Part shown: piece after piece, positions 26,038 through 33,943 of the stretch
Layout: each line of letters opens with the position of its first letter
How positions within the stretch are numbered: position 1 is the stretch's first letter
Assembly: GCF_001050015.1 (NCBI RefSeq)
Contig: NZ_CVTB01000155.1
Span: 1 to 64,000 of the forward strand
Direction of reading: 5' to 3'
Origin: Mycolicibacterium malmesburyense
GTDB lineage: Bacteria > Actinomycetota > Actinomycetes > Mycobacteriales > Mycobacteriaceae
DNA length: 64,000 nucleotides
Translations under genes and position numbers: made by a program
Notes under the pieces: generated by a model
Seen by the model: the letters and a program-made list of their open reading frames with translations, nothing else
Database searches by the model: none
What the model was told of the DNA's origin: nothing

Positions 26038-27045
26038 TCACGCGTCAACCAGTCCGAACCGCCGATACGCCGCGTCGATCTGCGCTCTCGCCTCCGCCGG
26101 CAGGTGCGCCTGCGGCGGCCGGGAATGCGGATGATCCCCGATCGGCAGCCCGAGCACCGACGCCGCGTACTTGAACGCTCCGCCCCAGTGGGTGAAGTAG
26201 TCGGGCCGACCCGGATAGCTGGTGAACCAGGAACCCATGTCGAGGTCGAACTGGTCGAGCCCGGACTCGCGCGCGTGGTCCATCGCCTCGACGAGTTTGT
26301 CGTTGACGATGAGATCCCAGTACTCGCTGAACACGCGCCGCTCCGCGGTTTCGAACAAATAGCCCGCGGTGCCCAGTTGCGCGGGACAGACGATGCCGTC
26401 ACGCAGCCATCCGGCGCGGTAGACCATCTTGTCGCACTCCCACACCGCAAGCCCCGGCGCCAACTCGTGCAGCATCCTGCTGGCCATCGGACGGAACGCG
26501 CCCTCCTTCGTCGCGCAGACGGCCGAAATCTCGTTATAGATCGCGGCGCTTTCGGCGGGCGTCAACACGTAACCCGACGACGGGGAGTTGAACATCCCGA
26601 GCGCGATGTCGGTGCGATCGGCGATGTAGCGGAAGAAGTTCAGCACGCCCTGGCCGCCGTGCGCCTCCATCATCGGGGTCTGGATGTAGACGATGTCGGC
26701 GCCGGCCTCCTGCGCGTGGCGCGTGAGCTCGAGGCAGTCCTTGGCCGCGGTCGCCGCGGTGCACGCCTGCACGACGACGTCGGGGTTGGCCGCGCGGCCC
26801 TCCTCGATCGCCAGCTCCAGCAACCGCTTTCGCTCGTCGATCGTCAGGGCCCAGAACTCGGCGATGCCGCTCGTGCACCACAGCAGTGGGTGGTTCAGCG
26901 TGCCGACGCAGTGCCGGACCAGCGTTCGGTAGGCATCCCAGTCGATGTCGTCGCCGTCCACGCCGCAGAACGGTGTGTAGAGCGAATCACCGATCCCGCG
27001 CAGATGATTGCGAGCCCACTCCCGGGCGTCCTTCGCCGAAGCCAC
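26038..27045 (-). CDS. DHDPS/N-acetylneuraminate-lyase superfamily aldolase (hydratase-aldolase-like)
   Basis: Class I aldolase fold of 335 residues. The Schiff-base Lys is in VCATKEGAF near residue 180. The substrate motif is CTSGIAEFWALT, similar to the GTTGE loop. The stretch corresponding to YYNxP reads MFNSPSSGY, so the catalytic Tyr of dihydrodipicolinate synthase is Phe. Lysine synthesis is therefore unlikely. The length and position fit the hydratase-aldolases that cleave pyruvate off ring side chains (NahE/PhdJ type), an inference. GTG 27045 follows GAGGAGGT. It shares a strand with the SDR at 27079, with a 33-base gap, so the pair is probably one operon controlled from operator F. 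A stem-loop follows its stop. Confidence 0.82.
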   Translation of the reverse strand: MASAKDAREWARNHLRGIGDSLYTPFCGVDGDDIDWDAYRTLVRHCVGTLNHPLLWCTSGIAEFWALTIDERKRLLELAIEEGRAANPDVVVQACTAATAAKDCLELTRHAQEAGADIVYIQTPMMEAHGGQGVLNFFRYIADRTDIALGMFNSPSSGYVLTPAESAAIYNEISAVCATKEGAFRPMASRMLHELAPGLAVWECDKMVYRAGWLRDGIVCPAQLGTAGYLFETAERRVFSEYWDLIVNDKLVEAMDHARESGLDQFDLDMGSWFTSYPGRPDYFTHWGGAFKYAASVLGLPIGDHPHSRPPQAHLPAEARAQIDAAYRRFGLVDA

Positions 27046-27078
27046 GGTGACCTCCTCAGCCGATTTTGCCGATGAGGC

Positions 27079-27876
27079 TCAGGTGAAGTCTGAGCCCCCG
27101 TCGACGTTGACGTTGGCGCCGGTCATGTACGAGTTCCGGCGAGACGCGAGAAATGCGACCACAGGGGCGATTTCGTCGGGCAGACCCGCGCGCGGCAGAT
27201 GTGCCGGATGACCGAAATGCTCGTCGATCGCGGCCATCAGCGCGTACGGGTCGTTACCGTCGACACCCACCGACTCGGCCCAGCCGATCAGCGCTTCCGA
27301 TGCGATGCTGCCCGGGGACACCACGTTGACCATGATCTCGTCCTTGGCCAACAACAGCGAGAGGTTCTTGGAGATGCTCGTCAGCGCGGCCTTGGCGGCG
27401 GTGTAGGCCGGCAGGATGACGCTCTGGCGCTGTGTCGAATGCGCGGAGAAGTTGACGATGCGCGCCCATTCGGCCGCCCGCAACAACGGCAGCGCCGAGC
27501 GCACGCAGTGCACCATGCCCATCACGCCGCCGTCGAACGCGATGCGCCACTGCTCGTCGGTCAGGTCCTCGAACGTTCCGACGGCGTCCGGTCCGACGGC
27601 GTTGATCAGGATGTTGAGTTGACCGTTCCACCGCTGGGCGATTTCGTCGAAGGCTCGTTGCACCTGGCCGGCGTCGGTGGTGTCGGCCGTCAGGGCGAGC
27701 GTGTCGGGACTGCCCATCTCGGCGAGCGCGGTCGCCGCGTCCTCGAGAACATCGGGCGTCCGCCCCATGACGGCGATCCTGGCGCCGTCCTCGGCCAGAC
27801 ACCGCGCCGTCGCCAAACCCATTCCGCGCCCGCCGCCGACCACGACGGCGGTGGCGTCCTTCAGCCCGAGGTCCAT
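27079..27876 (-). CDS. Short-chain dehydrogenase/reductase
   Basis: Classical SDR of 265 residues: nucleotide motif VVGGGRGMGLA, INAVGPDA replacing NNAG, Ser in NFSAHSTQRQ, and Tyr-Lys in YTAAKAALT, then SPGSIASEALIG. An acidic residue does not clearly follow the second strand (VMGRTPDVLED carries Arg), which would suit NADP(H). It is first in a two-gene unit with the DHDPS-like aldolase, and operator F lies 37 bases upstream of its ATG. It might reduce or oxidise the hydroxy/keto product of the aldolase step (inference). Confidence 0.88.
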   Translation of the reverse strand: MDLGLKDATAVVVGGGRGMGLATARCLAEDGARIAVMGRTPDVLEDAATALAEMGSPDTLALTADTTDAGQVQRAFDEIAQRWNGQLNILINAVGPDAVGTFEDLTDEQWRIAFDGGVMGMVHCVRSALPLLRAAEWARIVNFSAHSTQRQSVILPAYTAAKAALTSISKNLSLLLAKDEIMVNVVSPGSIASEALIGWAESVGVDGNDPYALMAAIDEHFGHPAHLPRAGLPDEIAPVVAFLASRRNSYMTGANVNVDGGSDFT

Positions 27877-27912
27877 ACGGCCTTTCGCTCACCCGATTGC
27901 GTAGAAAAGCTT

Positions 27913-27929
27913 ACTATAGGACTTACAGT
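27913..27929. promoter_or_regulatory. Operator copy F (ACTATAG-GAC-TTACAGT)
   Basis: Perfect right arm and 5 of 7 in the left arm. It lies between the divergent SDR (start 27876) and the second TetR gene (start 28112), so it may serve both, including autoregulation of that TetR. Confidence 0.6.
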
Positions 27930-28111
27930 AGAACAGCGGAATGACCGTGGAGGCCGGCGGCGCAGTGGCTCCCGGTATGGTCGACGGTAACGGCTGGGCC
28001 GCGACACACCTGCATTGGCGCAGATCAGAGGCGGCTGACGGTACATTCGAGTCCACCACCCCGCAGTTCGGGGGGCTGCGCGCGCGGCTTATTTCGATGG
28101 AGGTGCCCTAC

Positions 28112-28855
28112 GTGGCGAGGCAGGCGACCGCGGAGAAGCGTCAACGACGCGAGCGCGGATCCATCAACCCCGACGACATCATCAAGGGCGCTTTCGAACT
28201 CGCCGAAGAGGTGGGCATCGACAACCTGTCGATGCCCCTGCTCGGTAAGCACCTCGGCGTCGGCGTGACGAGCATCTACTGGTACTTCCGCAAGAAGGAC
28301 GATCTGCTCAACGCGATGACCGACCGCGCTCTGCGCCAGTACGTTTTCGCCACTCCCTATGTGGAGGCCAAGGACTGGCGCGAGACACTGCGCAACCACG
28401 CGCGCACGATGCGAAAGACGTTCATGGGCAACCCGATTCTGTGCGACCTGATTTTGATCCGGTCGGCGCTCAGCCCGCGGGTGGCCAAGCTGGGTGTGCA
28501 GGAGGTCGAGAAAGCAATCGCGAGCCTGGTCGAGGCGGGCCTGTCCCCCGAGGATGCGTTCGACACCTACTCCGCGGTATCGGTGCATGTCCGGGGATCG
28601 GTTGTGCTGCATCGTCTTCGGGAGAAGAACCGCGCCGTCAACGAGGGTCCGAGCGACCTCGAGGAGTCGATGAGCATCGACGCCGACAGCACGCCGCTGC
28701 TGGCACTGGTCACCGAGAAGGGCCACCACATCGGCGCGGCCGACGACAACAACTTCGAGTTCGGCCTCGAGTGCCTCCTGGACCGCGCGGGCAGGCTGAT
28801 CGAGGAAAACAAGGCGAAGTCGACGAAGAAATCCTCGGCGGCGCGTAAGCGGTAG
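28112..28855 (+). CDS. TetR-family regulator (paralogue 2)
   Basis: Regulator of 247 residues. The basic N-terminus RQRRERGSINPDDI is followed by the helix-turn-helix with HLGVGVTSIYWYFR and KDDLLNAMTDR. The ligand domain has NPILCDLILIR and VHVRGSVVLHRL, plus an insert with two acidic stretches and a Lys-rich tail (STKKSSAARKR) absent from paralogue 1. I chose GTG 28112 because GGAGG (28099-28103) is 8 bases upstream and the resulting N-terminus matches paralogue 1. ATG 28097 and upstream ATGs are in frame. The leader from 27930 to 28111 is unusually long, about 180 bases. It is convergent with the DUF1772 gene, 7 bases apart. Confidence 0.88.
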   Translation: MARQATAEKRQRRERGSINPDDIIKGAFELAEEVGIDNLSMPLLGKHLGVGVTSIYWYFRKKDDLLNAMTDRALRQYVFATPYVEAKDWRETLRNHARTMRKTFMGNPILCDLILIRSALSPRVAKLGVQEVEKAIASLVEAGLSPEDAFDTYSAVSVHVRGSVVLHRLREKNRAVNEGPSDLEESMSIDADSTPLLALVTEKGHHIGAADDNNFEFGLECLLDRAGRLIEENKAKSTKKSSAARKR

Positions 28856-28862
28856 CCGCCGT

Positions 28863-29336
28863 TCAGGCCGCGACCAGCGCGACGCACAGCGCGATCAGGG
28901 CGACCGTCTGCACCCCGACGCGGGCGTCGATGACCGACTCCCAACGGGTTTGGAGTCGACGGGCGTCGGCCGGTACCTCCCCCGCCACCGCGGCGGCGGT
29001 GAGCACCGCGTTCACCGGCTTGCTGATCCGCGTATAGACCACCAGGAACCCGACCAGGGCGAGGGTGGCCACCGCCGCGGCAGCGGCGCTCACCCAGCGA
29101 CCGCTCGCGGCTGCGAGGATCGCCGTCGCCAGGGCGCTGACCAGGCCGACCGCGCCGATCACCGAGAAGCGACGGTCGGCGATCCGATGGATGTGGCCGA
29201 GGGACTGGGTCAAGGTCCGGTCGTCGACCGCCGCAACGGCGGGGCGCAGCACGATGGCGCCGAAGACATCGGTTCCGTAGACGACGGCATTCGTCAAAAT
29301 CGCTATGCCGGCGAGGATTTCGATCACCGTGATCAT
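28863..29336 (-). CDS. DUF1772 (anthrone-oxygenase-like) membrane protein
   Basis: Small integral membrane protein of 157 residues with four predicted hydrophobic segments: ILAGIAILTNAVVYG, VIGAVGLVSALATAIL, AAVATLALVGFLVVYT and VGVQTVALIALCVALVA. Between the third and fourth lie the conserved ISKPVNAVLT and TRWESVIDARVG. The family includes anthrone oxygenase-like proteins, but most bacterial members are uncharacterised. ATG 29336 overlaps the TetR stop (ATGA), so it is translated with its probable regulator. It forms a module with that TetR and the divergent DUF4267 gene. Confidence 0.82.
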   Translation of the reverse strand: MITVIEILAGIAILTNAVVYGTDVFGAIVLRPAVAAVDDRTLTQSLGHIHRIADRRFSVIGAVGLVSALATAILAAASGRWVSAAAAAVATLALVGFLVVYTRISKPVNAVLTAAAVAGEVPADARRLQTRWESVIDARVGVQTVALIALCVALVAA

Positions 29337-29878
29337 CGGGCGCTCTCCTCTCGGGTGAGCATTCGGTGGGCCAGCTCGAGCCGGTCCTGGACCTGTCCGG
29401 GTCGCAGGCGCCCGGCGGCCTGCAACGTCGCCAGGCCGTGCAGTAGCGACCACGCGACCTCGGCCCGGGTGCCGTCTACGTCCGGGAAGACGCCGTGGAC
29501 GGCGGCGAACGCCCGCCGAAGCGGTTCGGGGGTGTCATCGGCCGCGAACGCCAACCCGGAGGGCATCGAGAACATCGCCTCGTAGAGCTCGGGGTGTGCT
29601 GTGGCGAAGCCCAGGTAGGTGCGCATGCGCGCCATGGGATCGGCGTCGACGGCCTCGAGCTCCGCGGCGAGCTCGTCGAAACCGCTGAGCGCCACCGCAT
29701 CGACCAAGGCCTGCCGGTTAGCGAAGGCCGAGTAGAGGACCGGCTGGCTGACGCCGAGCGCTGCGGCGAGGCGGCGCATCGTGACGGCGGCCCAGCCGTC
29801 GGACTCCGCGAGCTCGCGGGCCGTGCGGACGACCTGGTCGCGTCGAAACTCCAGGTCGGGAGCGGGACGTGGAGACAT
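29333..29878 (-). CDS. TetR-family regulator of the DUF1772/DUF4267 module
   Basis: TetR regulator of 181 residues. The helix-turn-helix is RRLAAALGVSQPVLYSAFANRQALVDAV (recognition helix SQPVLYSAFANR). The C-terminal domain with FATAHPELYEAMFSMPSGL is the WHG/TetR_C_33 type. It is unrelated in ligand domain to the paralogues at 3590 and 28112. Its ATG (29878) is only 4 bases from a 36-bp palindrome, leaving no room for a normal ribosome site, so the transcript may be leaderless. It probably represses both itself with DUF1772 and the divergent DUF4267 gene through that palindrome. Confidence 0.9.
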   Translation of the reverse strand: MSPRPAPDLEFRRDQVVRTARELAESDGWAAVTMRRLAAALGVSQPVLYSAFANRQALVDAVALSGFDELAAELEAVDADPMARMRTYLGFATAHPELYEAMFSMPSGLAFAADDTPEPLRRAFAAVHGVFPDVDGTRAEVAWSLLHGLATLQAAGRLRPGQVQDRLELAHRMLTREESAR

Positions 29879-29882
29879 GAGC

Positions 29883-29918
29883 GTAGTCTAGCATTGTTAT
29901 ATAACATTGCTAGACTAC
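29883..29918. promoter_or_regulatory. 36-bp near-perfect palindromic operator
   Basis: Outer arms GTAGTCTAGCA and TGCTAGACTAC (11 bp, perfect) flank a perfect 12-bp core TGTTATATAACA. Only the T/T pair between arm and core is mismatched. It fills the divergent promoter between the TetR gene (start 29878) and the DUF4267 gene (start 29950), and its AT-rich centre may hold the -10 elements. Confidence 0.85.
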
Positions 29919-29949
29919 AGCTGCACCTCGATCAGAAAGCCGGTTCGTC

Positions 29950-30321
29950 ATGCAATTCGTCGCACTCGCCGCAGCCCTCGTCGGCGCCATCGCGATCGTC
30001 GGGATCGGCGTGCGCTTCCTGCTACAACCACGGCAGGCCACGCTCGCCTTCGGCATCGCGCCGGACAACGTCCGCGGGCTCACCGCGATCAAAGGGGTCC
30101 GCGACATCACGTCGGGGCTGGTGCCGCTCGTGGTCTGGGCGGCCGCCGGCACCGGGCCCCTCGGCTGGGCGTTGATCGCCGCGTCTCTGACCCCGATCGG
30201 GGACGCCGTGATCGTGCTCGCCAACGGCGGCAAACTCTCGGCCGCGCTGGGCGTTCACGGGCTCACCGCGGCGCTGTTGATCGCCGCGGGTCTCGTTTTG
30301 GCGCTTGGAATCTCGGCGTAG
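29950..30321 (+). CDS. DUF4267 membrane protein
   Basis: Small membrane protein of 123 residues with four hydrophobic segments: an N-terminal one (FVALAAALVGAIAIVGIGV), VPLVVWAAAGTGPLG, WALIAASLTPIGDAVIV, and a C-terminal LTAALLIAAGLVLALGI. The loop GIAPDNVRGLTAIKGVRDITSG is the DUF4267 signature (two adjacent pieces). Function is unknown. It is divergent from the TetR-DUF1772 pair across the 36-bp palindrome and convergent with the thiolase (11-base gap). DUF1772 and DUF4267 proteins are often found next to TetR genes, and a role in membrane or redox stress is only a guess. Confidence 0.82.
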   Translation: MQFVALAAALVGAIAIVGIGVRFLLQPRQATLAFGIAPDNVRGLTAIKGVRDITSGLVPLVVWAAAGTGPLGWALIAASLTPIGDAVIVLANGGKLSAALGVHGLTAALLIAAGLVLALGISA

Positions 30322-30332
30322 ACGCCGCCGGG

Positions 30333-31508
30333 CTAGACCTCGACGACGACCGCGCCGCCTTGGCCGCCGCCGGCGCACATCGCGGCGACACCGATGCCGC
30401 CGCCGCGCCGCTGCAGCTCGTAGACCAGCGTGGTGACCATCCTGGCGCCCGATGCGGCGATGGGATGGCCGAGGCTGCAACCACTTCCGGAGAAGTTCAC
30501 CAGCTCCTCATCGATGCCGTACTCGCGGCACGCCGCGATCGGCACCGACGCGAACGCCTCGTTGATCTCCCACAGCGCGACGTCGGACGGCTTGAGGCCG
30601 GCACGGTCGAGCACCTTGCCGATCACCTTCACCGCGCCGAGTCCGCAGTCGCGCGGGGGCACACCCGCCGCGGCCCACGCCTTCACGGTGGCCAGCCTGG
30701 TCAGGTTGTTGGCGTCGGCGTAGTCGCTGTCGACGAGCGCCACCGCGGCCGCCGCGTCATTGGTGCCACTGCTGTTGCCCGCGGTGATCGAGAAGCCCTC
30801 GATCTCGGGGTGTAGCGGTTTGAGGCCGGCCAGCTTCTCGGCGGTGGTGTCGCGGCGCGGATGCTCGTCGACGCTGAACTCGACGACCGAGCCGTCGAAC
30901 TGCTGCACCTTCAGCGGCACGATCTCGTCGAGGAACTTGCCTGCGTCGATCGCGGCGATCGCGCGCTGATGCGACCGCGCCGCCCACGCGTCCATCTCCT
31001 CGCGGGTGATGCCGACGGACTGGGCGGTGTTCCACCCGACGGTGATCGACATGTCGCGCGTCGGCGCATCCGGCGTCTCGACGTGGGTGGGCGGCATCCA
31101 CTTCTCTTCGAACTTCAGCTCGGGTCCGGGGATGCGCCAGTTGACCAGCGGCGTCATCGACAGCGACTGCACACCACCGGCGATCAACGCACGCTCCATG
31201 CCGGAGCCGATCTGCGCCGACGCGTTGCCGATCGCGGTGAGGCTGCCCGCGCAGTGCCGGTTCACCGACTGGCCCGGAACGTCGGGCAGCCCGCAGGCGT
31301 CCGCCGCGTAGCGCGCCAAATCGCCTCCGCCGTAATTGGATTCGGCGAAGATCAGGTCGTCGATGTCGTTGGGGTCGATCCCCGAGCGGCGGATCACCTC
31401 GGGCAGGACGGTGGTGATCAGCGTCTCGGGCGGCGTGTTGACCAGCGTGCCCTTGAAGGATCGGCCGATCGCGGTCCTGACGGCGCCGACGATGACGGGT
31501 GTTCCCAT
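30333..31508 (-). CDS. Acetyl-CoA acetyltransferase (thiolase)
   Basis: Thiolase of 391 residues that cleaves 3-ketoacyl-CoA. The nucleophile Cys is in VNRHCAGSLTA (CAGS rather than the usual CxSG). The His and second Cys motifs are intact as LGHPIAASG and MCAGGGQGGA, and WEINEAFA is present. ATG 31508 follows GAGGTAGAAAC. It is downstream of the ECH at 31573 on the same strand, but the 64-base gap holds a likely operator and promoter (31537-31562), so it may also be transcribed alone. It provides the thiolytic step for the nearby hydratases and dehydrogenases. Confidence 0.92.
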   Translation of the reverse strand: MGTPVIVGAVRTAIGRSFKGTLVNTPPETLITTVLPEVIRRSGIDPNDIDDLIFAESNYGGGDLARYAADACGLPDVPGQSVNRHCAGSLTAIGNASAQIGSGMERALIAGGVQSLSMTPLVNWRIPGPELKFEEKWMPPTHVETPDAPTRDMSITVGWNTAQSVGITREEMDAWAARSHQRAIAAIDAGKFLDEIVPLKVQQFDGSVVEFSVDEHPRRDTTAEKLAGLKPLHPEIEGFSITAGNSSGTNDAAAAVALVDSDYADANNLTRLATVKAWAAAGVPPRDCGLGAVKVIGKVLDRAGLKPSDVALWEINEAFASVPIAACREYGIDEELVNFSGSGCSLGHPIAASGARMVTTLVYELQRRGGGIGVAAMCAGGGQGGAVVVEV

Positions 31509-31536
31509 GTTTCTACCTCGGATTTCGACGTTAACG

Positions 31537-31562
31537 ACTTTACAAAACTAGCAGATACTGTA
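31537..31562. promoter_or_regulatory. Composite site upstream of the thiolase
   Basis: ACTT-TACAAAACTAGCAGATACTGTA aligns, with small gaps, to ACTTGTACAAGATAGCA-ATACTGTA at 33925-33949, the divergent promoter of the thioesterase and ECH. It includes one ACTGTA half of the window-wide operator but no second arm. Confidence 0.4.
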
Positions 31563-31572
31563 GCGGACGACG

Positions 31573-32445
31573 CTACTCGGGTTCGGGCACGTGGAAATGC
31601 TCGTCACGCAGCCGGAACGCCTCCTTGGTGCCGTGCTGCGCGCGGGTCTTGACGAAGTTGAACTCACCCTCCGCGAACTGCAGGTTCGTCCCGTACGCGT
31701 GGAACAGGTAGCTCGCCACTTCCTCGCCCTGATAGGCCTGGCTCTGCTCGACGAGGCGGAACGCCTCCTTGGCGATCACCACGCCGTCGGCGGGCATCTT
31801 CGCGACCTTCTCGGCCCAATACCGGGCCCGCTTGGTCACCGTGTCGGCCTCACAGGTCTCGGTGAAGACGCCGAGGTGTTCGACCGCGCCGGCCTCGACG
31901 ATGTCGCCGGTCAGCAACAGCCGACGGGCCAGCACCGGACCCAGCCGGTGGAAGAACATGTGCAGGCTGCCCAGCGCCGGGCCGAGAAACCGCGTCGCGG
32001 GCATGCCGATCCTGGTATCGCGGGCGATGACGGAGATGTCGGTCATCAACGCCATCTCGAAGCCGCCCCCGAGCGCGTATCCGCTGATCTCCCCCACCGT
32101 GACCTTCGGGAACCCCATGAAATTGTGGTAGAAGCCGAAGGACTTGCGGTCCACCGTGAGCCGACGCCGTTGGCTCGGCCGTCGTTTGGCCTGCGGGGAT
32201 TCCTTGTCGCCATACCAGCCGTACGCGTTGTTCATATCCGCCCCGGTGCTGAACACCCCCTCTGCGCCGCGCAGCAGGACGACGGTGATGTCGTCATCCT
32301 CGGCCACCTGGTCGAGGTAGCGGCCGACGGTTTCGCGCATCGCCGCGTCGTAGGAGTTGCGCTGCGCGGGGTTGTTCAGCGTGATGGTCGCGATCCGCTT
32401 GTCGCGGTCGGCGTCGAACAGCACGCGGTCATCGGCGGTCGTCAT
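31573..32445 (-). CDS. Enoyl-CoA hydratase/isomerase family protein
   Basis: Crotonase-fold protein of 290 residues. The oxyanion motifs are FSTGADMNNAYGWYG and GYALGGGFEMALM. The core carries a long Arg/Lys-rich loop (KRRPSQRRRLTVDRKS) not seen in the other ECHs here. At the second catalytic position it reads MPATRFLGPALGS, without the usual hydratase Glu, so an isomerase, hydrolase or decarboxylase-like role is possible. It starts 9 bases after the GntR stop on the same strand, with GAGGAC as ribosome site, and so belongs to the thioesterase-GntR-ECH operon. Confidence 0.88.
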   Translation of the reverse strand: MTTADDRVLFDADRDKRIATITLNNPAQRNSYDAAMRETVGRYLDQVAEDDDITVVLLRGAEGVFSTGADMNNAYGWYGDKESPQAKRRPSQRRRLTVDRKSFGFYHNFMGFPKVTVGEISGYALGGGFEMALMTDISVIARDTRIGMPATRFLGPALGSLHMFFHRLGPVLARRLLLTGDIVEAGAVEHLGVFTETCEADTVTKRARYWAEKVAKMPADGVVIAKEAFRLVEQSQAYQGEEVASYLFHAYGTNLQFAEGEFNFVKTRAQHGTKEAFRLRDEHFHVPEPE

Positions 32446-32454
32446 GGCGTGTCC

Positions 32455-33228
32455 TCACTGAACGTCGGAGATGAGCTTGGCCTCAATGGTCTTGTCCGTC
32501 CCGGCCGCGAGCGTGTTGCGCCGGGCGACCGCAAGATGGTCGGCGGCCAGCTTGGCCGCACGAGCCTGGTTGCCGTCGCGGATCGCGTCGAGCAGGCGTT
32601 GGTGATCGCGCAGCGCGGCCCGCATCGTCTTGTCGTTCATCGGATCGGCGCCCGTCTCGTCGCCCCACACCGACGACTCGTGCGCCGACCAGATCAGTTC
32701 CAGGGAGCCGATCAGCAGGATCATCGGCTCGTTGCCGCAGCGGGAGACGATGGTCTCGTGAAACCGCCGCGCGTTGGGGACGTACCGCGACGGGTCACCG
32801 AAATCGTCGAGCTGTCTTTGTATTTCGTCCTCGAGGTGCGGCACGACCTCGGTCATGCGGTCGGGCCTGGCGGCGCACATGCTGGCGCAGATCGGTTCGA
32901 GGTGCAGTAGCGCTCCGCTGACGTCCGCGGGCGTCGCCGAGCGGGCCTGCAGGACCATGCTGATCATGTGCGCGGTCCGGTCCGCCGACGGTTGGTGCAC
33001 GACCGCGCCACCCATGTTGCCCCGCCGCACCGAGATCAGCCCCTCCATCTCCAGGATGTGGATGGCTTCGCGCAATGCCGGTGGGCTGACGCCGAACTCG
33101 GCGAGCAGGCCGTCCTGCGACGGCAGCACATCGCCCTCCTTGAGCCGCCCGGACAGGATGTCGTCGCGCAGTCTCGCGGCGATGATCTCGGCCACCCGCG
33201 GCTGACGAATCCTGTGCGCGCTGGTCAT
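32455..33228 (-). CDS. GntR-family regulator (FadR subfamily, FCD domain)
   Basis: Regulator of 257 residues. The N-terminal winged helix has GDVLPSQDGLLAEFGVSPPALREAI and ISVRRGNMGGAVV. The C-terminal all-helical FCD domain has metal/ligand residues in RRFHETIVSRCGN and, nearer the end, RDHQRLLDAI and ADHLAVA (His residues that bind metal in this subfamily). It overlaps the thioesterase gene by 4 bases upstream. The likely operator is the TTGTACAA-centred palindrome at 33919-33942, just before this operon; its TTGT/ACAA centre fits FadR-type sites. The ligand is probably an acyl-CoA or small acid. Confidence 0.9.
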   Translation of the reverse strand: MTSAHRIRQPRVAEIIAARLRDDILSGRLKEGDVLPSQDGLLAEFGVSPPALREAIHILEMEGLISVRRGNMGGAVVHQPSADRTAHMISMVLQARSATPADVSGALLHLEPICASMCAARPDRMTEVVPHLEDEIQRQLDDFGDPSRYVPNARRFHETIVSRCGNEPMILLIGSLELIWSAHESSVWGDETGADPMNDKTMRAALRDHQRLLDAIRDGNQARAAKLAADHLAVARRNTLAAGTDKTIEAKLISDVQ

Positions 33229-33875
33229 TTCGGGCGGCGCTTCCCGAACTGGAACACCGACAACCGCTCGGGCGAGGAGGCCGACGTCTGAAACTCACCG
33301 GTGCACAACACCTCGTCGCCGAGCAGCAGTCGCGCCGTCGATGTCACGCGCCCGTCGGCCTCCGCACGCGTCACGTCGAAGTTCAGCTCCGTCAGGATCG
33401 GCGTCGGCCTGCGGAAGGTGACGGTCAGCGAGCGGGTCTTGCCGGTTCGCCCGGTGGCGCAACTGTGGTGCTGGGTCACGCAGTCGAAGAACACCGCGAG
33501 GAAGCCGCCGTTGACCAGTCCCGGTGGGCCTTCGAAAACGACGGGGAACGTAACCCGGCCCGACGCGGAGTCGGGACCCAGGTCGTCGATGGTGTATTCG
33601 GGAAACGCCGGGTTGTATGCGCCGATGTCGAAGGCGTGGTCGAGGTAGACGCGTTGCGACTCGGCGGCATCGGGTCCGATGCGCGGCGTCGGGTCCGGGG
33701 GTGCGGCGGGGGCGAGTTCGCGTTCCCACTGGTCGATCTGGCGCAGCATCCCGTCGACGGTCGGGTGCTCATGCTCGAGTGACAGCAGCAGGCCGCTCAA
33801 CCGGCGAAGGGCGCCCGCGGCGGCGACGGTCTGCGCCAGCGGTTGCTCACCGTAGCTCGGCGTGTCCTCTGCCAT
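33225..33875 (-). CDS. Hotdog-fold acyl-CoA thioesterase (PaaI-like)
   Basis: Hotdog protein of 216 residues. About 100 N-terminal residues precede the core, which has FEGPPGLVNGGFLAVFFDCVTQHHSC (the PaaI-type GGxxAxxxD helix), then RSLTVTFRRPTPI. Asp in the long helix and the preceding Asn-Gly are the likely catalytic elements. It hydrolyses an acyl-CoA, perhaps to release CoA from a dead-end intermediate. It is first in the thioesterase-GntR-ECH operon and divergent from the ECH-led plus-strand operon, with two operator-like sites in the gap. Confidence 0.83.
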   Translation of the reverse strand: MAEDTPSYGEQPLAQTVAAAGALRRLSGLLLSLEHEHPTVDGMLRQIDQWERELAPAAPPDPTPRIGPDAAESQRVYLDHAFDIGAYNPAFPEYTIDDLGPDSASGRVTFPVVFEGPPGLVNGGFLAVFFDCVTQHHSCATGRTGKTRSLTVTFRRPTPILTELNFDVTRAEADGRVTSTARLLLGDEVLCTGEFQTSASSPERLSVFQFGKRRPK

Positions 33876-33918
33876 GCGTGGCCTCTCATCGGCGGCGCCG
33901 TCATTTCGACCGCTGTCC

Positions 33919-33942
33919 TTGCTAACTTGTACAAGATAGCAA
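33919..33942. promoter_or_regulatory. 24-bp palindrome centred on TTGTACAA, probable GntR operator
   Basis: Left half TTGCTAACTTGT and right half ACAAGATAGCAA pair at 11 of 12 positions. The TTGT/ACAA centre fits FadR-subfamily GntR sites. The site lies between the divergent thioesterase-GntR operon and the ECH/ligase operon and directly abuts operator copy G. Confidence 0.65.
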
Positions 33943-33943
33943 T

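Noticed and set aside
31557..31573. Full ACTGTAA-N3-TTACAGT site before the thiolase
   Set aside because: Only the ACTGTAG half matches; the second arm position has one match of seven, so it is kept only as part of the composite site.
33919..33942. KstR2 cholesterol-regulator motif (CAAG-N2-CTTG)
   Set aside because: The site reads CTTG-N2-CAAG, the reverse arrangement, and fits a GntR/FadR-type TTGT-ACAA palindrome better.
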